From positions 66,246,460 through 66,310,459 of the forward strand of contig NC_088678.1 in assembly GCF_950023065.1 (NCBI RefSeq): a stretch of 64,000 nucleotides of DNA, in the 5' to 3' direction. Position numbers and translations under genes: made by a program. A model generated the notes under the pieces. It was not told the origin of the DNA. It worked only from the letters and a program-made list of their open reading frames with translations, and did no database searches. Below are positions 1 to 11,527 of the stretch, piece by piece (within the stretch, counting starts at the first letter, position 1; the number at the start of each line of letters is the position of its first letter). The DNA comes from Planococcus citri. Lineage: Eukaryota; Arthropoda; Insecta; Hemiptera; Pseudococcidae.

Positions 1-145
1 ATCTGCAATTTCGGCTTACCTGTCAATCAAAATGGCCGCCATTTTGTAAGTAGGGCCACTATTTTTTTGAGTACAAGGGCTAGAAATGTTCCTTAGGACT
101 CCGCCTTCAAGAAAATAGATCCTTATGCGGGCTCCCCGACTAACA
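1..145 (-). mobile_element. End fragment of a long-inverted-repeat element, cut by window edge
   Basis: This stretch carries the same end sequence as the elements at 16331-17932 and 52030-53529: an AAAATGGCCGCCATTTTG block, then the CCTTATG-GGGCTCC-CGACTAA terminus near 125-143. It matches the right-hand end of the 52030-53529 copy. It lies in intron 3 of gene A, whose exon 3 must be outside the window. Confidence 0.7.
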
Positions 146-319
146 TAATTCATGTGCTTCCAAACATGGGAAGGAAAAATCATCAGAAAAAAATATGAAA
201 CACCTGAAATTTGCAATTAGTCCACTCAAATTTAGTAAATCGTATTAGTACCTAATTTGAAAAATCTGCAATCGTTTTTCAATTCTTATATGATGCAATC
301 GAGACACAATTTGTTTCAG

Positions 320-2607
320 AATTGTTTTTACGCCAGCGTCGCCGAAATATATTCGCGATGGTTTCCAAAAAAAGAACGACCCATGTTGATAGCATTTTGC
401 TGCGTCGGAACAAGCGTAGGAGTGACTGTTATGAATCCTTTGTTTGGATTCATAGCTGATCGAGTTGGATGGCAAATGGTATTTTACGTTACAGGTGAGT
501 GATTGATTCATAAATGCTTATGTCATCGTATTGGCATTTAGCCAGAATGGCCAATTTTCCTCACAGGGCAGGGGAGGTATCCCAACTAGAAGATACATTT
601 CCTACCCAGACAAAGCTAAATCAAAAGAGCATGCAAAAATACATCACCCAAAATTTCAGGAGTTGAAGTGAATTTCTAATGGTAAATTTTTGAAAATCAA
701 AGGGCCAAAAAGGGGGGGAAAAAGTAAAAATTTCACCAATTTAATTTCAGCTCCCTGAACTGATTGGAGGCAGTTTCGAACCACTTTAAACAATTCTAAA
801 AGACTTTAGAAGATTTTTGAAAATTTCAATTTTCAAAAAATTTTATCCAATAACGGCTTATGAAGCCAGGGTTTGGCCTTCCAATTTCAATTGATGAAAT
901 TTCAACTCTCAAAAATCTGCCAGAGGCTCCAGAATTGCTCAAAATGGTTCAAAGCTGTTTCCAATCGATTCAAAGAGTCCAATATGGGGTACATGCTGAA
1001 TTTCAGTTTTCTAGACCAATTTGGTAACATTTCGATTTTTTAAAATTATTTTTGGCTTTTTGATTTTTCGACTTGCGATGTATTTTTTTACGCTCTTCGA
1101 TTTAGTTTTGTAAGGTTCAAAATAATTTATCTGCCAGTTGGCGTTGGGCTACCTCGTTTGTCAGTCATTTCAACTCATCACTAGTTCTCTTTTGTTAGGC
1201 TTACTATCTCTAGTGTCCGCTTTACTTTGCTTAATCGTGGTGAGGAATCGTCCTTCTCAAGATAAATTGATCAGCCAAGAAGAACTCAACTATATACTCG
1301 AAGAAACTTACGACGTTCCTCGAAAACGAGTACGTGATGGTGTAAAAACAAAAACGTGAAATCAAATTGGATTTAGTCACTTTTCAAATTAATGCAATAA
1401 ATTTATCGTGATGCTTTTTTCATAGATATCTCATCCTTACAAAACAATTTTCCTATCGCCACCAGTATGGGCATTATGTTTCGTCGACTTTACTTTATTC
1501 TGGACTAACAATGTAGATGCTGGATGTTTACCCTTATACGCCAAAGGTAAGCAATATCAAATGTACAAGCCGAGCCGATAAGATTTATTCTTCTAAAAAT
1601 TACGCTATACTCGCAAATTTTCAAGGGAAAAATTTCTCCCTCAAATTTCCAACACTTAAAAAACAGATCAAATTTTAATAAATAGGCCTATATTCATTTT
1701 AACTTTAGATTTGACGGGAAGAACTACCGATGAAATAGGTTATTTATGTTCCATTCCTTTGATCGTTACAATTATCCTGTATCCAGTTGCCGGAATATTG
1801 ATAAATCGTTGGAAAAATCACACCAGCATCGATGAAACTCGGGTAATAAGCTGAACGATTTTATTGAAAATAAATCCAAAATACTTAATAAGCCTTCTTT
1901 TTTTTCCGCATGGTATTATATAGATGGATAAAATAATAATCAGCGTTACGTTCCTTTCTGCAAGCATGTTGTACGCAGCATGTGGAATTTTTTCAAATTT
2001 CACAGCATCAATGGTATTGCTTGTGATGATTGAGTCTGTTAAATCATTCGTACCACCAGTTCTCGAGTAAGTAGTTTAAATTTCGCAGTCCAAAATTAGT
2101 CAAATTTCAGTCCACTAACGTATACCTACGCCTATTTCTGAAAACTTAGGTAAAAAATCGTAAGTAGTACCTATTCGAATAATAAATAATTGTGTCTCTT
2201 TTTGCAGACCTAACATTGTTAACTTAGCTCCCAACGACTCGAGCATCGTAGCCGGATTGACTAAAATTTGTACTTCCTTGAGTACGATATTTTCCAGAAC
2301 CATATTCGGTTTTATGACCATGAATCATGTAAGTTTAAATTTTCTCAAACACGCAAGTTAGAAGGTCAGCAATTTTGTTTAAATGCAAATAGGTAACATG
2401 TTTTCTTTTTTCTTTTTCGATTTTTAGACTATTCAAGAATGGAATAATTGTTTTTTCTTCACATCTGGTATATTGATAATCGGAGCTGCAATATTTGCCA
2501 AATATGGATCCAGCGAAGCTCAGCCTTGGTCTGTACCTTCGATCGACGAAGATGAAGACGACGAACGTGATTTTTTGATCAAAACCAAAAATCAAGATCA
2601 AAAGTGA
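320..2607 (+). CDS. Gene A: SLC17-type MFS transporter, 3' part (exons 4-10)
   Basis: Membrane transporter of the SLC17 branch of the major facilitator superfamily; substrate unknown (family members move phosphate, sialic acid or other organic anions, glutamate). Exons by GT-AG junctions and paralogue alignment: 320-494, 1199-1329, 1426-1546, 1709-1842, 1924-2066, 2208-2328, 2428-2607, all in frame with no stop. Exon 4 begins NCFYASVAEIYSRW (TM4 and the following loop), exon 6 has HPYKTIFLSPPVWAL, exon 9 has LAPNDSSIVAGLTK (TM10), exon 10 has TIQEWNNC and YGSSEAQPWS, the family's closing motif, followed by an acidic tail. Exons 1-3 lie left of the window. Closest in sequence to gene B (shared CLPLYAK and TDEIG). 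Possible poly(A) signal ATTAAA at 2656-2661. Intron 4 (704 bp) holds a degenerate copy of a dispersed repeat. Confidence 0.85.
545..1135. repeat. Degenerate 'GGCTCCAG' dispersed repeat in gene A intron 4
   Basis: Contains recognisable but diverged pieces of the family seen at 16.3-17.9 kb and 52.0-53.5 kb: CCAGAGGCTCCAGAATTGCT near 919, then TTTCCAATCGATTC and CAATATGGGGTACAT. It has no detectable termini of its own and carries no gene. Confidence 0.6.
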
Positions 2608-5600
2608 TTCTTTACAAGTGTAAAAATTATCTACAAATGGTTCCTTTATTCAAATATTAAATCGTGTTTTCGTTATCTAGGGTCTTGCTTCATTACAAAT
2701 GAAACACCAACATATTTTAAAATCTCAAAAAAAAGAGGAAAATTATCATTTAGATTTTGTTTCTTCATTTTTCGAACCAATTAATTGAATTGAAGGGGAA
2801 TCAAAATGAATGAAAAATTTGAAACAATTGAATATTCAGAGAGATGCAGTCCTCATGTAGGATTTTATTTATTTGCATTGGTCAAACTTGATAAGTAGGT
2901 ACCTCATTAAATACGTAAATTTCACAGTTTGCACCATAAAGCCCAAATTTTCAACTGCTAAAATTTATCTATTTCTGACCATTAAATACCTATGTAAGTA
3001 CCATAGGTAATCAAAAACATCAAAAAATCCCAAAATCTTGAAATAATCCAGAATTCTACCCCTTGACTAAAAATTGAAGGGGTCGGTTCGAGTCGAGGCG
3101 TATTGAAAATTCAAAAGCACTTCAAATTTTACATTTTTCGATTTTCCAAGAATCACATTTAAGCTGCGGGAATGCTTAGAAAATCTTGAGTATCAATTTT
3201 TTAGGTACCTACCTATGGAAGCCAGAACTCGGCCTTTTTTCTAGACTACTTGAAGTTCTGTAGGAAGAATTGCACTCGTAGGTACTTATTCAGTCCAAAT
3301 TCAGAACTCAAGTAACTCGAATTTTTGAGAGGATGAAGCACTTAAAATTTTGCAGCGCTTTTGAATTTTTAAAATGATCTAGCGCCTTCAACATCCACTT
3401 TTGGCAGAAAATGCATTCAACTAATCTTGAAATTGCATATTTCAGAATTGAAGGAGCTATAGAGCACTTTGAAAATTTAAACCGATAAAAACAGCCTTCT
3501 TAATGCTCATTTAAAAATTTTGCATCATGACGTACCTCTACCCAATCAGATTCAATTTATCAGTAACGTTCAAGAAAATACGCAATCTTGAATTATTAAC
3601 ATAAAAGACCCATAAATTTGTCATTTCAGATAAAAATGCTATTTTCACTTCTTCTCGACATAAATTTTCGTAAGCAATTGAAATTTTTAATCGTCTATTA
3701 GGTGTTTAAATTCTCAAATTGTGGAGTCAAAAAAATACGACTCGTCCAAAAAAAAAAACAAAAAGTTTTATTTCTCGAAATACGAATTTTTGAAAGCTTT
3801 TGCCTTAGCTTGGCTTGGGCCTCTGTCCTATTTTTCAAATTAAACTAGGGCTATAAAAAAAAATCAATATTCAAATTTAAAAAAATATTTAAACCAAACA
3901 AAATATCTACGTTTTGTTTTTTCATTTCTCGAAGCAAGCTTTTGCCCTCACTTCGCTTAGGTCTGTTTGCTTTTCATTTTCAAAATTGAAATTTCAAGAA
4001 AATCAATATTAAAATTCTAAAATTTTGGAGTCAAAAAATTTATGAATTTTTGTAAGACACATTGTTTTTCACCTCTTAAAATATGTATGTATACGAATTT
4101 TTGAACGATTTCGCCCTCGCTTCGCTCGGATCAATTTCTATATTTTTCCTAAGCTAAAACCATTCTATACTTGAAACTTTCATAAATTCAAAGAGAAAAA
4201 CAACAATTTTTCAATAACCCTCAATGTGAGAATAAAATTGTCATTTTACCTCCTATTTCGTAACAGAAACTCGTCATTTTATTTGACAAAATTAGTATTT
4301 TTTCTCATAGCGATCGGCAAATTTGTATTCACTCTCTCCCTTTCCCCTCTCCAAAAACCTCTATTTTTTGTTCCAGTCAGTTTGACTCATTTTTTGCGAA
4401 ATTGAATAAAAAATCAAAAACCAAAATAAATTGCATTGCTAGTATTAAAGTCTCCAAACCTGAGAAAAAACAGAAGGAGAAAAATTCTGAAGAGAAGGGG
4501 ATAAGATTTTGAGGGCTCCATTCAGTGTATCTGACAGGAGCCTCAAACAACCAGATGTGAGGTAGATGTGATTTTGCTGAAGAAGGAAATCGGGAGGTCG
4601 GAGAGAGATTTAAATTGAGCTCCAGATAGTTTGTCTTCCTTCTTGGTATGCGTAGGAAACTGGAATTTATGATTTTTTTCAGCTAAACTTGGGAATATTC
4701 CAACCAATACTCTACGAGCGACTTTCAGCCATTCTGGATCAAAATCTGAGCATGATAGAAAAAATAAATGACCCGTAGGAGACTTGAAAATGGTTTAAAA
4801 TTTTAAAATGATCCGATATTACCATAAAAGATTTTAAAAAACCATGAAGCTTCATTTCGGAAATTTTAATTGAAAAGTATTACTTACATTTTGTAATTTA
4901 CTTCAACTTAAAAAAAAATTCTAAAAACCAAAAAATGTTCAAGGGTAAGTATTGGTGGGGTATCTAATCATGAGAAGAATTTCATGATTTTTCTAATGAT
5001 ATGAAAGTTTACACGTCAAGTGAGTATTTTTATAAGATCATATCTCGATTTCTCGAAGATTAAAACACTCCGAATTATTGTTTTGTTTTTTTTTTTTTTT
5101 CAAATGTGATCTTCATTTATATGAACTTCCTCAATATTTTACAAGCTTTTGGCCGCTTATAGGCCAATTTTAAGTTTTTTTTTGCGTCACGTAAGTATTT
5201 GAAAAAATTTCTGAGATCTTTCAAGCAGTTTTGGGAATAATTTGTACAATTTCATAAATATCTATGTATTTAATTTTTCATCCAAATTCCAAATTTCCTA
5301 GAATAAAACTCCTATCAAATTGAATCGGTTGAATTATTATTTTTCTAACCTATTCAACTGTATAGGTAGATATTGTACCTACATATTATTTAGACCATAA
5401 AACCTCGTTAAATCACTAAAAAAAAAAAAAGACTCACAGAGATTCTTTCTTCTGCATTTCATAATATATTATATGTATGTAGGTAAGTATTTAAAAATAA
5501 ATACTTACGTGGGAATCGAATCATCCCACTACGTAATATTGATATTCCACGTTCGAAGAGAATCCGGTTTCAGACTTTGGACCTCTCCCTTCAACTGTTG

Positions 5601-5802
5601 TGATGCAGAGACCAACACGCGTGCGCCAACCAAGCCGAACGGCATCCGTCTAGATAGCAAAGTGCACTAGCCCAACTTGGTACAGGTTTTTGGTGTTCAT
5701 TTGAATTTTTATGTTTTCCTTCGGTGATGCTTTCGATACAAATGATTCTCATTTCACATTTGAAGTTTTGCGAGGGTCGAGTGCAGGATATCATAAATTT
5801 AA
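2608..5802. other. Intergenic region between genes A and B
   Basis: AT-rich, with no supported gene. It contains a dispersed repeat at about 3780-4370. A less AT-rich stretch around 5500-5800 just before the gene B start is a plausible 5' UTR or promoter of gene B, but no TATA box or initiator stands out. Confidence 0.5.
3780..4370. repeat. Dispersed repeat with GCCCTCGCTTCGCTCGG motif (copy 1)
   Basis: Alignable over about 550 bp with 8985-9510: shared pieces include CTGTTTGCTTTTCATT, TCATAAATTCAAA, CGATCGGCAAA and TTTTTTCTCAT, in the same order. Three diverged copies of the quasi-palindromic motif GCCCTCGCTTCGCTCGGGC occur at about 3799, 3941 and 4107. No coding capacity. Confidence 0.7.
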
Positions 5803-8800
5803 ATGGTTTATTCGGCTTTGAATGAAAACATCGTTACGATTGATCAAGACGCCGGAATATATCCAGACAAGCTGGAGCAGTATCAGCATCGAGATGAGGA
5901 GAAAAAGTAAGCGAAACCAGTTTATTTTACGTTTTTACGTAATATTAGTATTGTGTTGTATATTCGTAGATTGATAAGAATTAACTAGTGTGGTCATATG
6001 GTGATAGGATTGATGCATTTATTCATTCATTGATTCTACTCGTACTTAATACTCTTGGCATACTAATATTTTATCGTATTTTGGTTTTGTTTGTAATTTT
6101 TGTAGAGAAATATTCGTCAATCACATACCATCGATATGGTTATCGAAACGATTTTACACCACGGCTGTGATATTTCTATGCTATATGAATTTGGGCATGA
6201 TTATATCGAACATAAATATCGCCGTTGTCGAGATGACTTCTCCCAAAAACATAAGTGTGGGGAATATTACAATAACCAAAGTAAGCAGATACAGTTTTAT
6301 TTTTTTAAAAAAAACAACGCATGCTCAATCTTCTTCAGCTCATTTTGTCACTCGACTGTTTTTTCATTCTCTGGACACGAAATTTTTATATCTTATTTTT
6401 ATATTCGAACAGCCAGCTGAATTCCAATGGGATCCATCAACCGTTGGTATTGTTTCCAGCATCATCTCATACGGAGGTTTATTCTCAATCGGCGGTGGAT
6501 ATTTTGTAAATAAACTAGGAGGTTCCGTGAGCGGCGCAGTCGTCCTTATGATTTGTGGAGTCTTGACTTTACTCCAACCATCCACCTTGTACATGGATTA
6601 CCGGATATTTTTGTCCTTTCGACTGCTGACTGGATTTTTTGCGGTAATTTTAAACTCTCGTTGAATTATTTTTTAAAAATTTATCTACCTACCTATCATT
6701 TTGAGACAAAAAAATTAGTCTCTCATTTTCATATTTTCTTCAAGTTGAAAAGTAGAGTGAAAAATCTGTAGTGAAATTGCATGTAGGAAAAGTTTGAAAT
6801 TTTGACAACGTTTTAAAACCTCTATTTTTTTCTATTAGCTTTACAATCAAAAATTCTTTGAAAAATTCGATGAGAAAATCAAATAAAAAACCAAGATTTA
6901 ATCAGAAAAAAAAATCATTTCTGTAAATTTTCGCGACTTCAACTTCAGATAAAAGTCGAATTTTTCAAAAGAAAATTAATTTGATTAAAAAAAAAAACAG
7001 TTCTTTAATCCCATCCCCTTCACCATCTCCCTTTCTTTGACTGAAACGTCCACATACTTTGAAGCCTTGAAACAGAAGAAAAATTTCATGGATGAGTTTA
7101 GTACATTTTTAAATAACAAATTGAAAACTTCCATAGTTCCAAAAAAAAATGAGTCCTCCTACGTGGGTTTCCCTTAAAAAATTGCAGAAATCAAGAAAAA
7201 ATTGAAAAGATTTTACATATCCCTCGAAAAGTCTCAAAAAAAATATATTTATTATGTAGGTATACTTCATGGGTCCAAGTACCCTATTGAGATTTTCCTT
7301 CCCTTTTTCTCTCTCCAAATGCAGGAAAACAAATGAAACATGCCTTTGTTTTGAAGCATGGAAATCATCCATAAAAAAAAGGTTCGATTGAAATGTTAAA
7401 AGATCGAAACTAGTTTGTAATTTCAAGTCTGATGTAACATTTTTTTTAAGAACTTGAATGAACAAAATCACTTTCAGGGTTGAAAAAAATCGAATTTGAA
7501 TTTCTTTCAAGGCTAAAAATTGAAGCAATTATTTTTCAAAAAAGTCACGATCATCTCAAACGAATACTCTAATTTCCAATTAAAAAAATAAGGTAACCTT
7601 AAGAATTATCGAGGAATAGTTCCATATTTTGATATTTCATTAGAAATGATCCCAATCAAATGATTACCAATGTGTATTAATCTGAACTTAAATTAGAATA
7701 AGAGCTTATCAGTCAAGATGTAAATTGTTTACTAACAGAACTGCAAGAGTTTATCAGACGAGATAATTAAGCTACTTATTAATAATACCTATTTTTATCA
7801 CGTAGAATAATAATTGTGAAACTACATACAAACGGAGAGGAAAACTTCATTGCTGCAGGTTTCATTTACTAGTTTCTTTTTTTTTCTCTTTTTGTTTTGA
7901 CCAAATAATATCCACAAATGAATCATTCCAAATCAGTTTAACTACGAGTAAGTAGCTAGTTTTTATTTTACCCATGCCTAATTTTTCTCATTTAATTGGC
8001 TCCACAATTTCTACGTGAGATCATGTCATCCTACTCACAAAAAAAAGTCTTCCTGAGTCAAAAAAATTGAAAAAAAAAATGTTAAAATGTTGAAAGTTGA
8101 AAATCCAAACTTTCATCGGGATAAAAAAAAACTTCTTATTTCAAGCCCTATTACTTATCAAAATCTGTAAAAAAAAAAAATACTTCAAATACGATTTTTC
8201 ATGAGTTAATCATTGAGATAGTTTTCGTTCATGGATCCTGAAACCTTAAGAGGATGACACTTCCTCCCCCATTTTGGGTAAATTAAAAAAAAATGAATGG
8301 GTCGTGAAATGTATTTTTTGTTATGTTTTTGATGACGTCACACTCGAATAAAAATTAAGAAACTTAATTCAAGGATAGATATAATTTCTTCAAGCTCTCC
8401 ATAACCTTCTGAATTTCCATAAAAATCCTAGAAAAGCCAATAATCCTGAGACTGATGTATCATTTGTTGGTATGTTTTCGATTCAGAGGGTCATGGGGGA
8501 GGGAATCGGAAGAAAATGGTGATCAGAGTAGAACAGAACCGCCACAATTTTAATTAAATTATGAAACACAATTATCAGATTGAACAATGATTCGAAAATA
8601 GCAATGAGTGTGGATAATATTACTCTCATCTCATTCGCCAGGACTCGTATTATGATGTACTCATGAACCAGAATAAGGATTTTTAATCAGAATCAGGAAT
8701 ACACATATTTTCTTTCAATTCAAAATTGGGGCAAATAAATTCATTGGCGATTCTTGAATCTCAAATTCTCGATAGGGAGGTACCTCTACCTACCTACAGG

Positions 8801-11355
8801 TTAGAAAAGCGTACTAAAATTTGAATGAGATGTAGGTACTTATAGTCAAAACTCAAAATTGCGAATGATTCACAAATCGTTCAGAAGCTTATGAATCAGA
8901 ATCACTGTTGAAATTATTCATAGACGATGAATCCAGAATCACCGAGAAGCCCACCTGTTCAAATTTGATTCAAAATACGAAATTTTGAAATTTTTTATCC
9001 TCGCTTCGCTAGAACCTCCGTGTTTTTTTATTCCAAATTGGAATCAAACTTTTATAAAAATATATTAGGCATTTATTCGAATTTTCAGAAAAAGTTCAAA
9101 CAAAAAAAAAACGCATTTTTCACTTGAAAACTGGATTTTGCTCTCACTCTGCTCAGGCCTGTTTGCTTTTCATTAAAAACAAATTTTTTATAAACATTTT
9201 GATTTTTTCAGTTCTTGAAGTACCTACGAATTTTTTAAGAGCTTTTGCCCTCGATTTACTCGAGTCAATTTCTATTTCTTTTCTACATATATATACCATA
9301 AGAATCTATTTTTGAAACTTCCATAAATTCAAAAGGGAAAATAGCAAATTTTTATAAGCTTTGATGCGAATTATACCGATCGGCAAAATTGTCATTTCAT
9401 CTTTTATTTCACTTTGAAAATTCGTAATTTTATTCGGAAAAATTGATATTTTTTTCTCATCACAAATTTTTATTCCCTCCTCCCCCCCCCTCAAAAAAAA
9501 CACCTCCAGTTTCAATATTTTTTTATAATTTTTACACTTGAGAAAATTTTTTGGAAAATAAAAAATAATAAAATTATTGTTCCTCGAGGCATCATTTCAC
9601 AGATGATTTCCACTTCATCTTCACCCCTCATCCAACTCTACCTCATACCACAGAAGGAACATCAAAATGTCATAAAAATATATTACAATTACCTCATAAT
9701 AACTAATTTCATGTATTCCTTTTTCAGAACTGTTTCTTCATTAGCAGCGCCGAAATATTCTCACGATGGTTTCCAAGGAGAGAACGATCTACCCTGATAT
9801 CTTTCTGCAGCAACGGCGGCAACGTAGGCATGACCGTAATGTATCCTTTATTCGGATTAATAGCTGATCGACTAGGATGGCAAATGGTATTTTACACTTC
9901 AGGTGATTAAATCTTCTCATAATATGTACCCACGTGTTAGAAATTGCAATTTTTCAATCATATTTCAACTCCTGTCTTTTTTTTTCAACCATTCAGGCTT
10001 TATATCTTTGGCTATTGGTTGGCTTTGTCTGACTGTCGTTACAAATCTACCTTCTCAAGACAAATGGATTAGCCAAGAAGAACTCACTTATATTCTCAAT
10101 GAAACTTATGACGATTCACGGAAACGTTATCAAGTACGTAAAGTGTAAAGTTGTAAACCCCATGCTTATCAATTAAGCACATTCAAAGTTGAAGATTATA
10201 TTTTTCAAACTGTTGGCTCTTCTTTTGTAGACTTCTCATCCATACAAGAAAATTCTCTTATCACCGGCAGTATGGGCCATATGTTTGGGTGATTCTACGA
10301 TGTTATGGGTACAAACTATTGTTAGTGGATGTTTACCTTTATATGCCAAAGGTTAATACGTAAAACATATATTTACACATTACACATTAAATACTGTACA
10401 CATAACACTTTTATGGAAAATTTCCTTTTTAATTACTCCAGCATGTATTCAACTAATAAGAATGGTTATTTGTTTATTTGATTACTTAATCAATTTACGT
10501 TTTAAAGTTTAGATTCGACGGGTAGGAGTACTGATGAAATAGGCATGCTTTCTTCAGTTCCTGTGGCTGTGACGATTATTCTGTATCCACTTTCGGGTAC
10601 CATAATTGACTATTGGAAAAACCATCATACTCACGTCAAACCAACCCGAGTAAGATATCAATTTTTTCAAAAGTACCATTTATGAAATGAGAAAATAATC
10701 TAAATACATGAAATGCTAATCACGAATACCCTACAGATGGATAAAACGATAATCGGTTCTGCGTTCCTGTCCATGAGCCTTTTTTTTCTGGGGTGCGCAA
10801 TTTTCTCAAATTTCACGATCTCTATGGTGTTTTTTGTTACAATTCAGATCACCAAATCTATCGTACAACCAGTTCTCGAGTACGTAAAAATGCGATTGTA
10901 AATTTTCAACTTGAAATAAGATAGTTCTTTATAAATTTTTTCTATTCGCAGACCAAACGTAGTCAATATCGCTCCGAATGACTCCAGCATTGTTGCCGGA
11001 TTGACCAAACTTTGTTCTTGCAGCAGTACAATTATTTCCAGAACATTAACCGGTTTCATGACAATTAATCATGTAAGTATCAAGTCTGGTTCCAAGTGGG
11101 TACCTACTCACCCTTCTGAACGCTTCAAGTAGGTATTGATTTCAAAAATTCACACGTACTATTTTTCAGACCACTCAAGAATGGAACAACTGCTTTCTTT
11201 TGGCAGCCGGTGTGTTAATTATCGGCGCTGTGACATTCGTTAAATACGGATCTAGTGAGCCACAAACGTGGTCTTTATCGTCGAATACCAAAGAAAAAGA
11301 ACAATTAGTAGAAGACGAGTCCCGTTATCTGTTGGGCCCTAATCATCAAAAATAA
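5803..11355 (+). CDS. Gene B: complete SLC17-type MFS transporter with altered TM1/TM4 charges
   Basis: Ten-exon membrane transporter gene: 5803-5906, 6106-6280, 6413-6643, 9728-9902, 9997-10133, 10231-10351, 10513-10649, 10737-10879, 10952-11072, 11170-11355; 509 residues, open throughout. The start is the first ATG of an open exon encoding a hydrophilic cytosolic N terminus; its sequence differs from D-I. Exon 2 carries TM1 (INIAVVEM) and a loop sequon GNIT; exon 3 carries TM2-TM3 (FQWDPSTVG, then SYGG); exon 9 has IAPNDSSIVAGLTK; exon 10 has QEWNNC and YGSSEPQTWS. Two charged sites kept in the complete sister genes are gone: the TM1 Arg is Ile (I-S-N-I-N-I-A) and the TM4 Glu that ends R-x(3)-G-x-x-E is Ala (RLLTGFFA). 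Intron 3 is 3.1 kb. AATAAA at 11429-11434. Substrate unknown. Confidence 0.88.
6644..9727. other. Gene B intron 3 (3.1 kb), repeat-bearing
   Basis: Lies between exon 3 (RLLTGFFA) and exon 4 (NCFFISSAEIFSRW), with GT and AG at its ends. It is AT-rich and holds the dispersed repeat at 8985-9510. Nothing else recognisable was seen; the antisense reading frame at 7109-7528 has no domain and is not scored as a gene. Confidence 0.7.
8985..9510. repeat. Dispersed repeat with CCTCGCTTCGCT motif (copy 2)
   Basis: Second copy of the repeat at 3780-4370, same strand and same order of blocks. Motif variants lie near 8998, 9136 and 9248. It ends in a C-rich run near 9480. Confidence 0.7.
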
Positions 11356-11527
11356 TTTTAAACCAATAATTACCCACCATTAGCCTTATACTTAGCATAA
11401 GCATTTATACAGTTCCTTTCGTTTTCGAATAAAAAGTACAATTTTGTTATCGTATAATAACGATGGTTTTTTACACTGTAGATAGATATAGCCAATTTTA
11501 ATACTCGTAATTGAACTTCGAGTTGTA

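Noticed and set aside
1138..1198. Earlier acceptor (CAG at 1135-1137) for gene A exon 5
   Set aside because: It breaks the phase-1 junction found in all sister genes; the TTAG at 1195-1198 gives the correct T-G-L-L-S continuation.
7109..7528. 139-codon minus-strand frame in gene B intron 3
   Set aside because: No recognisable domain, AT-driven composition, and antisense within an intron.
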